Shown here in pieces: positions 1 to 43,900 of a stretch of 64,000 nucleotides of DNA. The stretch's first letter is position 1. Every line of letters begins with the position of its first letter. Source of the DNA: Merluccius polli (taxonomy: Eukaryota > Chordata > Actinopteri > Gadiformes > Merlucciidae); the NCBI GenBank assembly GCA_030340625.1, contig JAOPHQ010005727.1, forward strand, positions 62,001 to 126,000, given 5' to 3'. A program made the translations under genes and the position numbers. Below the pieces are notes generated by a model. It was not told the origin of the DNA, searched no databases, and saw only the letters and a list, made by a program, of their open reading frames with translations.

Positions 1-260
1 GCCCCGTAAAAGTTCCTGTAAGCGGCCCTGTGGGGGGGGGGGAGTGGAGTCCTGCAGTGGAGATACGCACCAATGGCCTCATAGAATTACCCTGAAGTTC
101 CTGCATTGGAAACGTACCTAATGTTAATCCAAGATCAGAAGTCAAAAGCAGCATGTAAATTATTCCTATTGCACAGGGGAAGTTGGGTGATGCTAAAGGT
201 GTTGGTTGCTGACAATAAATAGGTTTTTACAGTTTGATGACACAACTTTTGTCTGTTTAG

Positions 261-32404
<32,144 letters not shown>

Positions 32405-32671
32405 TGCCAAGTGAAAAGTTTTTGTTCATTTCTTGTTTCAATATATTTTTAAAAAGTTAATATTTTAATACGGTTCTAATGTCAGTGTTTTTAGTTTTTC
32501 CAGATTCTTATTGTTAATTTCTACAAAATAAAGTGTTCTGTTTTAATAAGTTTGGTGTTTGATTTGTGTCTTCAAAATGTATACTTTTTTATAAACACCA
32601 TCTTGTAAAGGCAATGTCTATTTGCGATCACATGTTGGCTGCTTTAATTGATGATAAGTGAATTTTGTTTT

Positions 32672-32828
32672 AAGGTATTTGGCCTTTTTATGGTTTTATT
32701 GGAAGTACAGTTGAAGATTTGACAGGAAATGGGGAGTGACACGAAGGGACCCGGGATGGGAGTCGAACCCGGGTCCGCTGCATAGCCTCGGCACATGGGC
32801 CGCGCACTCTGCCAACTGAGCTACGGCT
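32672..32828 (-). mobile_element. tRNA-derived SINE
   Basis: On the minus strand a tRNA-like head carries an A box (TAGCTCAGTTGGCAGAG) and a B box (GGTTCGACTCC) with a strong GGACCCGGGTTCGA arm. A body with CACTCCCCATTTCCTGTC and an AATAAAACCATAAAAAGGCC tail follows, the usual form of fish tRNA-SINEs. The head does not close as a full tRNA acceptor stem, so this is not a tRNA gene. It lies between the gene A terminus and the right end of CACTA-A. Confidence 0.75.
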
Positions 32829-33096
32829 TTTCGGCAACCTTTCGTAATGGGCCAGAGCACAGCTGAATCGGGGGACATTTGGATGTCATTTCCAGGACGC
32901 GGTCACAAGACGTCCTCTCGACGACATAAACTGGACGGGTATGTGGTCGGCTTAGGGTCATTAAAAAGCCGTCGACTTGACGTCTTGGTTATGACGTCCA
33001 AAACATTGCCAATTTAGCCTAGTCTGGAACGTCACAGAATGACGTCACAGAATGACGTCAAGACGACGTCAACCTGACGTCATTTGGCTTGCTGGG

Positions 33097-33598
33097 ATGA
33101 GAATGGACCTGTTTGTCAATGTAATGATCAGTTTTTTTTGTTTTTTTTATATGTATACCAGATAGTTGTTACTATTGCGTAGCATAGAGGGTTAAACATA
33201 ATTTAAAATGCAATGAAACACTACAAAGTACCGAACAAACATAAAGGATCGAACACATGATTGTATGAGAACGTGATCACCTGGATCACATTCTCACGCA
33301 ACCCTCTCGTGCGCAATGTTTATATAAATTACCCCGAAAAGACCATTTTGTTTGTGGGTTGACAGTTGGAGAGTGTAGAAGAGCGATAGAGAGAGTAAAA
33401 GTAGTTTAGATTTAGCAGTTTATAGCAGATTTTAGTGTAAATATAATTAGCATTTTTAGAAGTAGTTATTAGTTTAATCATATTTTAATATTACTTTTAG
33501 TGTTTAGCGTTTAGATTTAGCATTTTATAGTAGATTTTAGTGTAAATATCATTAGTATTTTTAGAAGTAGTTATTAGTATAATCATATTTTAGTATTA
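33097..33598. repeat. Spacer between two CACTA elements, with a roughly 105-bp tandem repeat
   Basis: No gene. From about 33405 a unit beginning GTTTAGATTTAGCA is repeated (second copy from about 33509). The second copy is cut by CACTA-B after ATTTTAGTATTA and continues at 50237 (CTTTTAGTTTTTAGCG), matching the first copy ATTTTAATATTACTTTTAG. This repeat therefore shows the empty site of CACTA-B. Confidence 0.75.
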
Positions 33599-35601
33599 CC
33601 CACCAAACATTGGACGTCTGATGGACGTTCAGATCATGTCTATATTGCGTCCGTCGGTCCAAGACCAATTCTGGACGCCTAAACGACGTCCAAACTAGGT
33701 CCACTATTTGGACGTCTAATCATGACCCCACTTGGCCGTCAATATGCAGTTAAACATTTGGACGTCAGGCTTGGTCACTTTTTTGGACGTCTAAGACAGG
33801 TGCAGGAAATTGACATGATGTAATTTATTTATTTACATTATTATTATTGTTGTTGTTGTTGTTATTATTATCATAGTAGTAGTAGTTATGGGCATGATGA
33901 CATATTTTGTGATTAAACATTATTTTTGAATAAAAGTAATATTTTTGTTTGTTTACATTTTTGTTTTTCTCTTTTAAAATAGTGTTATTCTGTTTATTAC
34001 AACAATAAAGGTGTAGCCTTTGGGGAAGGGGGGGTGTTACAGTCAACGACGCCATTGTGATTGGCTGAGGCATTGCGTCATCAAGGTACATAAGAGCCAC
34101 TTCCATTGGCCCAGGTGTTTCTCTACGGTGAAAGCAAATGGCCGCTCGGCTCTGTGCGCCTTCGACAACAACCTACACAGCAATCCTAAAATCAGCGTTG
34201 TCCACTAAATTGCAGGTAAGTTCGGTCAGCATATAGACCCATAAGTTAATTTTATGTTCATTTATGCATTTTTAGCGTTTGCCGTTTTAGCTTTATGCCT
34301 CAAACCTGTTGTTGCTACAATTAGCATTACATCTGCTAACGTTAGCTTTTGAGCACGACCAATTTTGTTTAACGTACAACGAAACCGGCGAAAAATAAAT
34401 ACATGGAGTGAAGCGCTGGAGCCGTGGGCCATTACACGACCGTTATCGGCAACAGGCCTCCAGTGTTAATGAGCAGGAGGGCCATTGTGTTGAGCTGGGG
34501 AGCGGCCAGGTGTTAGCAGCGGATGCTAACGCTAGTCGAAGTTGGCATCGAGCTACCTCATAACACAGCCATCTTTCTTGTTACCGGTCGAGGCTTTATT
34601 TGTCGGTGACAGCCGGTTATGGGTCCGCGGCTCCAGCGCTTATTTCTTTTTCTTTGACGTGCTGCTGCTGAGATAGACAGAGAGAGAGATTAGCACTTGC
34701 TAACACCCGGGACAGCTAATGGGGCTAGCAGCACAGACCAATATACAGGCGGGGGGAGGGGGCGCTTCAGACACAGCCAGGTGGGGGTTTGCAGCCAAAT
34801 GCTTAACAATTTAGTGCAGTGGAGTACTGTATTGTAAAGTTTTAGTAAGGTGTTTCTAAATCTTTTTTTCTTATCCTTTTGTCAGGTGGTGTTTGGTCCT
34901 CTTTTGAAACTGAGTGAGGTGTCCTGCCCTTTGAAAGCCACCTAAACAAGGTACAGATTGTGACCTCATGCTCCTTTGCACACACCCAGTCAAATAAATT
35001 GTCAGACTAAACTGACTTGTACTGCATCTGTGTCTACAGATGGCTATGAAAATGAGACGATGGCGGAAACGCCAAAGAGACATGGATGAACTTCTGCGTC
35101 ATGACAGCGAAGATGAACATCAGAGCAGTGACATTAATAGCGATGTTGTGCCTGGGAGTCAGAGTAGTTATAGCAGTGTGCCTAGGACCCCACGCAGTTT
35201 GACAAGTGACAGCGTTCCTAGCTCTGATTTTGACACTGATTTGGACTATTTGTCTACTGACTCCGAACTAGGGATGTGCGCGGGTATTCGGTTACACGGT
35301 TACACGGGGCTGCCGCCACTAACCGTTTTGTAAAAAAAAATTCGGTTACACTAAAAAATAAAAATAAAAATAAAAAATGGACCAACATTACTGCATGTCT
35401 TAATAAAAGTTTTCATTTAACAAGCTAAATACTTGCACATTAATTATTAACATGGATTATTTCAATTGCATGCATGTTCATTTCTGACGCGCTTGTCACC
35501 TCTGAGTTTGTGCAGGCTGCCTGCTGCCGACTCAGCACCGAGGCATTCTGGGATAGCACATTTTCCGGATGAAAACGTGCGCCATCATCAGCGGTAGCTA
35601 A

Positions 35602-37780
35602 ATGTCGGTGAAAAAGAAGAGCAAAGCTTGGGAATATTTTGATTTGGATCAAGATGGCACACAGGCGTCGTGTAGATTGTGTCCAGTTAAACTGGCCTAT
35701 AAGAATTCGACTGGATCGATGAGAAATCACCTACAGAGTAAACACCTGGACGTAAACCTCGATGGCACTGAAAATAGCCAGACCCCAAAACAGGCCCGCA
35801 TTACGGCGTTCACTAGCCCTACTACTCGTCGCTGCTGTGATCCTGGTCGGTCAGAAAAAATACATCGGCTCATCACAGAGATGACCGCAGTTGACATGCT
35901 GCCACTAAGCTTTGTTGAAGGAAAAGGCTTCAACAAACTGCTAAACTTCTTGGAGCCGGAGTACACAGTGGCAGGGAGGAAATTAATTATGACAAAGTTG
36001 GAGGTGGCACATGCAAACATGACAGCAGTCATAAAAGCGAAGATGGCGAAGGCTGAATATGTTGCGATCACAAGTGATGGCTGGACGGCAACAACCACTG
36101 AGTCTTATATGACAATTACAGGTCATTGTATTGTCGAAGGGGAAATGGTCAGCCGAGTGCTCCAGACCTGCGCCATGGAGGAACGACACACAGCGGCTAA
36201 CCTGGCAGAGCACTTGCGCACATCCACCAGTAAATGGGGCCTGGAAGGAAAAGTCATTGCCTGCGTTCATGATAATGCAGCTAACATGGTCCTGGCAAAC
36301 GAAACTATTCTGGACTGGGAGTCAGTGCCATGTTTTGCACACACGCTGCAGTTGGCCGTTCACGATGGTCTTAAAGCTAATGCGATGACCCGACTGACAG
36401 GTGCGTGTTCAAGGCTCGTGGGACATTTCCATCACAGTACAGTCGCCACCAATGCTCTCAAGAAGAAGCAAGCTCAGCTATTTCCAGATGGAGAGAACCA
36501 TCACAAACTCATACAGTCGTGCAAGACCCGCTGGAACTGGAGTTTGTGACATGCTTGCACGTCTCCACGAACAAAGATGGGCTGTCACTGCCGTCCTCTC
36601 TGACAGAACAGTCACCAAACTTTCCGAGGCGAGGACATTGGAGATGACTGACGACAACTGGCAGACAATAGAGACAATGCTACCTGTCCTGGAGTCTCTC
36701 AAAACTGCTACTACGACTCTTCGCAGCGAGGAATACATATCGTTGTCAATGGTCTTCCCGATCACAATGCGTTTGTTGGACAGGTAAATACAATTTTTAT
36801 TTGCCTGGATAAGCCAGGCTACACTATATTTTATCATACAATATAGTGTAGCCTGGCTTATCCTATAAATAACAGAATAATTAGCCTACATTTATTTAAT
36901 TAAATCTACTTATCGACTTATACTTTCTCTATTTATTCCCGCAGGGTGAATTTCATCTGTCTTAACTTATAAAATCATAAAATTACCTACATAAGATACA
37001 AATACTACAATAGGCTAATAAAAAAAAATAATAATAAACTATAGGCTATGTATTATTAACATGATTGATTAATGTGATTTTGATCATCTGCAAAATAAAT
37101 GTAAATGCACCGATGATGAGCACTACTTAATTACTTCTCCATTGTCTCTCAGATATCTAGTCATCTCTGCAGATGATTCAACAGTCGTGTCCGACTTCAA
37201 GAAGACAGTAGCTACATCACTGCGGAAACGAATGGAGCCCGACAATACAGAGAGAGCTGGGAGAGCTGCTTTGCTGGCCTCGGCTCTTGATCCCCGCCAC
37301 AAACACCTGCGTTTTCTCCCGTTGGATGTGCAAGCTGCGGTAAAGCAACAACTCGTAATCCACTACGACGGACTTGCAGCGACAGTGCATGTTGGGGAAG
37401 ACGGTGGTGCGTGTGAGGAAGCCAGTGGGATGTCTTTGGAGCCCGGACCCTCTCGTAAAAGAAAAAAAACAACCCTCAGCGCGTTCTTTGGGGAGGATTA
37501 CGCCGAAGGGGAACCAAGTGATGATGAGCTGGAGCGATACTGGGCTGATCCACCTGTCCCACTGACCGAAGACCCGCTAATGTGGTGGAGTGGGAAGGAG
37601 CGAAGTTTCCCCAAAGTTTACATGCTTGCAATGCGTTTTCTCTGTGTACCTGCGACATCTGTTCCAGCTGAGCGAGTGTTTTCAGCTGCGGGACTAATTG
37701 TCTCTCGCCTCAGGTCTCGACTTTTACCCAAGCATGTCGACATGTTGATTTCCCTGAACAAAAACGCATGGTCTGAGTGA
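35602..37780 (+). pseudogene. hAT (ZBED-like) transposase of hAT-1, one frameshift
   Basis: Exon 1 (35602-36783) and exon 2 (37153-37780) join in phase, about 600 codons. It opens with a BED zinc finger (CRLCPVKL, then H-x4-H in MRNHLQSKH). The core includes AITSDGWTATT (first catalytic Asp region), CVHDNAANM (second Asp) and CFAHTLQLAVHDG (the CxxH block). The C-terminus has the hAT dimerisation region (DPLMWWSGKERSFPKVYMLA, PAERVFSAAGLIVS). One extra base near 36536 shifts the frame just after CKTRWN and gives a stop at 36547-36549; homology continues in the next frame as VCDMLARLHEQRW. Non-functional as read, with no other stop seen. Confidence 0.8.
36807..36863. repeat. Perfect hairpin in the hAT-1 intron
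   Basis: Arms 36807-36829 and 36841-36863 are perfect 23-bp inverted copies (GGATAAGCCAGGCTACACTA) around an 11-base loop, 24 bases into the transposase intron. Confidence 0.85.
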
Positions 37781-40560
37781 GTAAAATCCTAAACTTGCAC
37801 TTCCTTGTAGGCCTATAGTTTTTTTTTCTTGGAGCTTGCATGACTGACCGTAAATTCTCATGCCGTGGTTGTTTTGTATTAAGCCATAATAATGGTCCCG
37901 GCCTTCATAAGGCCATGTTGTTGTTCTTGTTAAAGGTCTGCTTTTTCAGGCCAAGCTAATATATTTTGTTTTTATATTTTGTTTCATACATTTATTTCAT
38001 AGGCGTTTGTTTAAATAATTGCTATGTGTGTGCAATGTGCATGATAATACAACGAATGTAATAGCCCACGGGGGAAAAAAAACTGTCGCCTGCGGGAGGG
38101 TGCAGCTCGCCATCGTCTTTGAAGATGTTGTAAAAAAACAACTTGAAAAATAAACGTTGTTTAACCGTTAACGTGATGTTGTCTGAAGTTCATAAGGACG
38201 TCTGAGTTAGGCATGTTGTTTGTCTCTCTCTCTCTCTGCCACTTGCGGAGCAGAGAGCGAGAGAGAGAAATAATTACGCAGAGCCGACAGACTTTAAAAG
38301 TCCAAAACAAATATATTTACTGACAAGAAGTGGTTTTAATCAATTCCATAATTTAAAGTAGATTTTTACTAAACGAAAAAATGTGAAAAAAAAAGAGGTC
38401 AAAATAAAAACACAAATCAGACAGAATTCTCCTTAAAGCAACCTCGTAATGGGGGTACATTATTATAACTAATAAATAAGTTATAAATATAGATCGAAAT
38501 GTGCTTAGTTTGGGCTATTTCTCAATTTCATAATTTAATTAATTAATTAATTAACGGGTATTCGAATAAACGGTTTTCAAAATGTCGTGTACACGTCAGT
38601 GCAATTAACCGCTCGGAACATCCCTACTCCGAACATGAACCTGATGATGAAGCTGAAGCGATCAGCAATCTTGAAGATGACCTTAGGCAGTGGGCTACAG
38701 AGCACAAAGTGACACACAGAGCACTCAACGGGTTATTGTCCACGTTGAGAAAGCAAGGGCACCTGTTGCCTGTGGATTGCCGGACACTCCTTGCTACACC
38801 ACAACAAAACACAACAGAGCCTAAATGTGGGGGGAACTACAAGTATTACAGCTTAGAAAAGGGAATCTGTCGTTACCTAAGTTTGATGGACAATAATGAT
38901 GTGCACCTCACTGTAAACATTGACGGCATCCCACTTTTCAAAAGTAGTGGAGTCCAATTCTGGCCAATACTGGTGAAGTGTGACCATTTTGAGCCCTTTA
39001 TTGCAGCAATGTTTAGTGGGAAAAGTAAGCCAAGTCCACTTGAGGACTATCTGAAAGACTTTTTGACCGAGTACAAACACCTCAAAGACAATGGTATAGT
39101 TTATAAAGGTCAGACCTACACTGTCAACATTGATGCTCTCATCTGTGATGCGCCAGCACGGGCATATCTCAAATGTATTAAGGGTCATGCTTCGTATGAG
39201 AGTTGTGAGAGATGTATAATCAGAGGTACTCGTGTGGAGGGAAGAATGGTATTCAGTGAACAGCAATGCACTTCTCGAACAGATGACCGTTTCTCTAGAG
39301 TGGAGTACAAGAACCATCAAACTGATGTCAGCCCCTTCATTGCTGCAGGAATTCCTTGTGTCAGTTCATTTGTGTTAGACTACATGCATATGGTCTGCTT
39401 GGGAGTAGTCAGACGCCTCTTGATTTACTTGACTCGTGGCCCAAAAATCTGTCTATCTGTGAGGCAAAGGGATGCAATTTCTCAAAAGCGAATTGCACTG
39501 AGGAAGGATGCCGAGTGAATTTGCTCGGCAACCACGTGGTCTACATGAAATGGATAGGTGGAAAGCCACTGAATTTCGACAGTTTCTGCTATACACTGGA
39601 CCCGTGGTATTAAAAACTGTCGTGTCCCCTGAAAGGTACAAGCATTTCTTGTCCTTAACAGTAGCCATGTCCATACTGCTCGAGTCAGATGACAGGATTC
39701 GGAATGCCTATCTCCAATATGCTCATGAACTCATCAAACACTTTGTCACCGGCTGCACTGTCCTGTATGGCAAGACCTTTCCTGTGTACAATGTACATGG
39801 ACTACATCATCTCCATGAAGATGCCAGCCACTTCAACTGCTCCTTAAATGACATTTCCTGTTTTCCATTTGAAAACTACCTGCAACAAATCAAAAAACAT
39901 GTGAGGAGTGGGAGAAATCCTCTAGAACAAGTCACCAGGCGTTTGTCAGAAATCGAGCATTCAGAAGTAAACAAGAGCAAAGTCCATCCTAAAGTGTTTG
40001 TTTCTGTTAAAGAAAGGGACAGTTGTTTTCTCTTGGAAGATGAAAGATTTGCTTTTGTTCGACAAAAAAATGCAGATGGTACCTTGGCTTGTCAAATCCT
40101 GCGCCAGCGTCACACCTCACCATTATTTCACCAACCATGTAGCTCTGGACTTTTAAATATAGTCTGCATAGGACATGGTCAAGTCAGGATGAAAAATGGG
40201 CTGCTGCGTCAGAAGGATCTGTTCCGCAAGGTGGCCTACCTCCCACAAGAATCTGGTGGTGCTGTGCTCATACCACTCCGCCATGGTCTGGAACACAAAT
40301 ATTAAAGGTTCAATTTTCATATATATTTTTTAAAGCTATATCCCATCCATCTGTTGCTTTTATCCTCTGATAATCCCCCCACCTGTCCTTTGTCACTGCA
40401 ACCTGCTTTGGCCTCTTGTCAAAACATCCTTTTCTGAATGTAACCCTCATCCCTCCTCCACACATCCAAACCCTCTCAAACTCAACTCTCTTGCTTTATC
40501 TACTAACATAACTGGGTGCCATTTACTTATTGGTAATCTTTTCTTTCAAATGAGAATTTG

Positions 40561-40595
<35 letters not shown>

Positions 40596-40903
40596 TATTC
40601 ATTTCTGCCACTTCTAGCTCTGTGTTGTCTCTTCTAACATGACACTTGGTGATTTGTGGAATAGGGTTCATGTCATTTTATATCCTCTTGCATCTGTTAT
40701 TCAGTTCATATAAATGTCTGCAGTGGTTCTCAAAATGGCTTCCAGAGCCCCTATGTTTGTAATTTAGGAAATACAGGTCTGTAACTGTGTTTCATCAAAT
40801 ATTAAAAATGTTTAAAGTTTGAGAACCACTGGTCTACTACATGCTTAGGCAAAATAAAAATGTGTAACTTAAATTAACATGCATATGCTGTCCTTCACAG
40901 GTC

Positions 40904-43900
40904 ATGTATGCGAGGGCAGTTTGGAAGGAGGGTGAAATCGAGGAGGAGGGTGTGGTTCCTGAGAACTGGATTGACGAGACAAAAAGTATTGTAAGATGGC
41001 CACGAATGAGCACCACCAAAACGGAGAAGGCTAGAAAGGAGAAACAGAACCCCCGGGATGACTGGATGACATTCCCATTAATAAAGATTAAAATGACATC
41101 AGGCAAGTATCGGTACTGTTTTGATGAAAATACAATTAGTTGTATGTCCAAGTCAAAATATACTTGAAAGTTTGAAGGTTGAATGTTTTCAAATGTTTAA
41201 TTGTCTCACTTCTAGCTGTCCGTAGAGAATGCGAAAACTATAATTTGACCAGTCAGGCAGAGCAGGACGATGATGAAGAGGTGGTGATGAGATCGAGGAA
41301 CCGCACCAAAAAAAAGATTCCTGAGGGTTTTCTAAGTAATGGTATGTTTTCACATTGTCGTGAATCAAAATACAGAAATTTGGCCTCTAATTTCACACAT
41401 CAATGTTTCTAACACCTTTTTTCTTCAGTATTAACATCTTCAGATGAGGAAGAGCAGAGTGTCGGAGGTAATATTTTTCTACAATGAATTTGAAATTCCA
41501 GTTTCAAAACTCTTAAATTTGATAAATGTTGAAGATGAGGATGCTTATATTTTTTTGTTCTAACCTCTAGGTGCCAAGCTGCCCAACTACCCTGCTCCAC
41601 CGAAAAAGCTGCAGCCCATTAAGAGCACAGCTAATCTAGACAATCTTTGTGAGTACTGATGACAACTTATGAAGCATGTTAATGTGTTGTATTGACAAGA
41701 TGATGGTTAGAGGCTGGTTTGGATGTGTTTCAGCCTCTGAGGATGAAGACATGTCCATACAAGCGGAGTGTGCGGAAAGCTCACATGGCAGGGAAATGTC
41801 CACTCCTCGTGAGTATTCTCCCTTTGCAATATTGACTACTGTAAAACTTCAAATAATGGCCGAGTCCCATTTGCCACCAGTCCCAATTTTCCACTGGGTG
41901 TAGCAAAATATTTTTTGTATTAAATGCTGGGTCAAACATTGATTTTCTGGTTGCCAAAAAATATTCTATGCAAATATAGCCTGCCTAAACACAAACAAAT
42001 AACCTTAAACAAATCTAAAGGGGTGTCCGAGACAATAAAGACGGCCGAGGACCAACGAGATGCCTCTCGGCTGGTTGCTCCTGCGCGGGCTTTCCACTCC
42101 TCTCATCCACTCTTGGGCACCTGTCTGCACAGTGTCGGCTCTGCTCGCGCCTCGTTTTAAATTACTTAGCCTATTGCTCCTTTTTTAAAAGTAGTGTAGT
42201 AGATCTAAGTGTGCGGACATCTCTTTTTTCAGTTTGGACACTTTTGATGCATCCGGGACCTTAGCAAAGAACCAGCCGCGTGAAGCGGCAGCCCTTTTTT
42301 TACTGTTCTGATTACTTGTACGCGTATGTAGTTATCTTAAATTGCATTATTAATAATTACTTCATTCCCTCAACAACAAAAAAAAGGACGGTGGAGCGAG
42401 CCCACAATGTGTAGCCCAGGACAGGGGCTAAAGTGTGGGAGAGGAGTGGAGAGACTGGGCGTCTGGGGGGCTTTTGTAACTTGGGGCCGATCAGGAAGGG
42501 CAGAGGACTGACATGACAGAGGCTCTCAGTCTCCTGGTATCTGGACCACGCGCGAGAACAAGTCTGCCCCGGCCGTCTTTAATGTCTCTGGAAACGCGTA
42601 TCGTTCCACCGTCGCCTGCCGCCATGGAGTGAAGCCTCTCTTTCCCCCAGAAGTAGGTCCAGTAGTTGTTATATCTGGTGAGGTTTAGGTTGAATGGAGA
42701 CACACTATTAATAAAGGCAGGTCCCTAACAGCTGTTGATTTAAGCAAATAAACCCCCAGGCCTTCATTTGGTGTTTTTTACGGTATTCTTTACACACAAG
42801 ACAGTAGTTATAGGCTCAATCATATGTTTCAGCCTTCTCTGGTCTGGTGGAGCGTGCCAGTGGATCTGGGGGAAGGGAGACATCAACACCAGGTAAATAT
42901 TTAACAGAAGTAATGCTCACCTTTTTGTTTACATTTCAACTATTTTCCATCTCTGAACATTCTTTGTCTTTTTTAGGCTCTCACCTGTCGACGTCCAGTA
43001 AGTGTTCATCTCATGACTTTGCTATTTTATCAGGCCTTGTGAAATTTAAGGACATTTGTTGTGTTTTTCAGGATCTCGACATGCAGCCAAAGGTAGTGTC
43101 ATTGTTGGCCATCGCTCCAGGTAAAGAAACAAGATAAGGCATATTGTGTCAGTTAGAAAACTGCACAGTGATTAAAATTTGAATGGAACTACATCCAGTG
43201 ATGGATCCAGCAACCAACGCAACAATGTGTCCCAATACAGTTCCAGATATCGCCACAGGTCCGGCAGCGACAGAGAGGCCTCTAAGCGGCGCCACAGGTC
43301 CGGCAGCGACAGAGAGGCCTCTAAGCGGCGCCACAGGTCCGGCAGCGACAGAGAGGCCTCTAAGCGGCGCCACAGGTCCGGCAGCGACAGAGAGGCCTCT
43401 AAGCGGAGCCACAGGTCCGGCAGCGACAGAGAGGCCTCTAAGCGGAGCCGCAGGTCCGGCAGCGACAGAGAGGCCTCAAAGCGGCGCCACATGTCCGGCA
43501 GCGACAGAGAGGCCTCGAAACGTCATACCAGCCCCCCCCCATCACACACCAAGGCCGAGTGAGTTGTCCTAAGACCACTATTTTCATCAAAACACTTCAG
43601 TCAGTTGCATTGATGTACTCTAAAACTACTAATGTGGCACAAATCTGTTGAGAGTTCTGTCATTTGGTAATTTCTAAAACATACTTTCTGTGGTGCAGAT
43701 GCAGGGAGTGGAAAATGGACCTTCCCGTTGCCATGGGATGGTAAGTGTGTAGTCTAATTAGGGCTGTCGCGGTAACCGCAAAAATGAAATATCGCGATAT
43801 TAAGAATCCCACCGCGCTGCTTTCTGGGCCACCGCCATCACCGCAATTGACCTGATCTCACCACGATGGCGGTTGCGCTGGTATCAAAACAAAATATTAC

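Larger units (their letters stand above)
35269..38626 (+). mobile_element. hAT-1: hAT transposon inside the transposase B exon
   Basis: Tips TAGGGATGTGC and GGAACATCCCTA. A perfect 8-bp target duplication CTCCGAAC (35261-35268, 38627-38634). 3,358 bp, with one two-exon transposase gene. Subterminal regions include TTACACGG repeats at the left and an ATTAATTAATTAATTAA tract at the right. Confidence 0.9.
35041..40305 (+). pseudogene. tnp2-like CACTA transposase B, split by hAT-1 and frameshifted
   Basis: The coding exon starts at ATG 35041, just after a splice acceptor. Its N-terminus is basic (MAMKMRRWRKRQRDMDELL), then Ser/Asp-rich. It breaks at 35268 and resumes in frame at 38635 once hAT-1 and one 8-bp repeat are removed. 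The core has NIDGIPLFKSSG, NIDALICDAPARAYLKC, a Cys pair SYESCERC and DYMHMVCLGVVRRLLIYL. A one-base shift near 39507 ends the first frame at 39516-39518 (TGA). The second frame restarts with MPSEFARQPRG, RWKATEFRQFLLYTG, HLHEDASHFNCS, and ends at 40305. These blocks match transposase C, and I assign both to the CACTA (tnp2) group. It would bind the TIRs and catalyse cut-and-paste; this copy is broken. Confidence 0.75.

Noticed and set aside
32750..32828. Possible tRNA gene on the minus strand
   Set aside because: A and B boxes are present but the ends do not pair as an acceptor stem, and a SINE body with an AATAAA-type tail follows.
43183..43572. Alternative open frame with GPAATERPLSGAT repeats, and the minus-strand frames over the same repeat
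   Set aside because: Splice phases before and after this exon select the RS-like frame. The others are open only because the unit is 39 bp.
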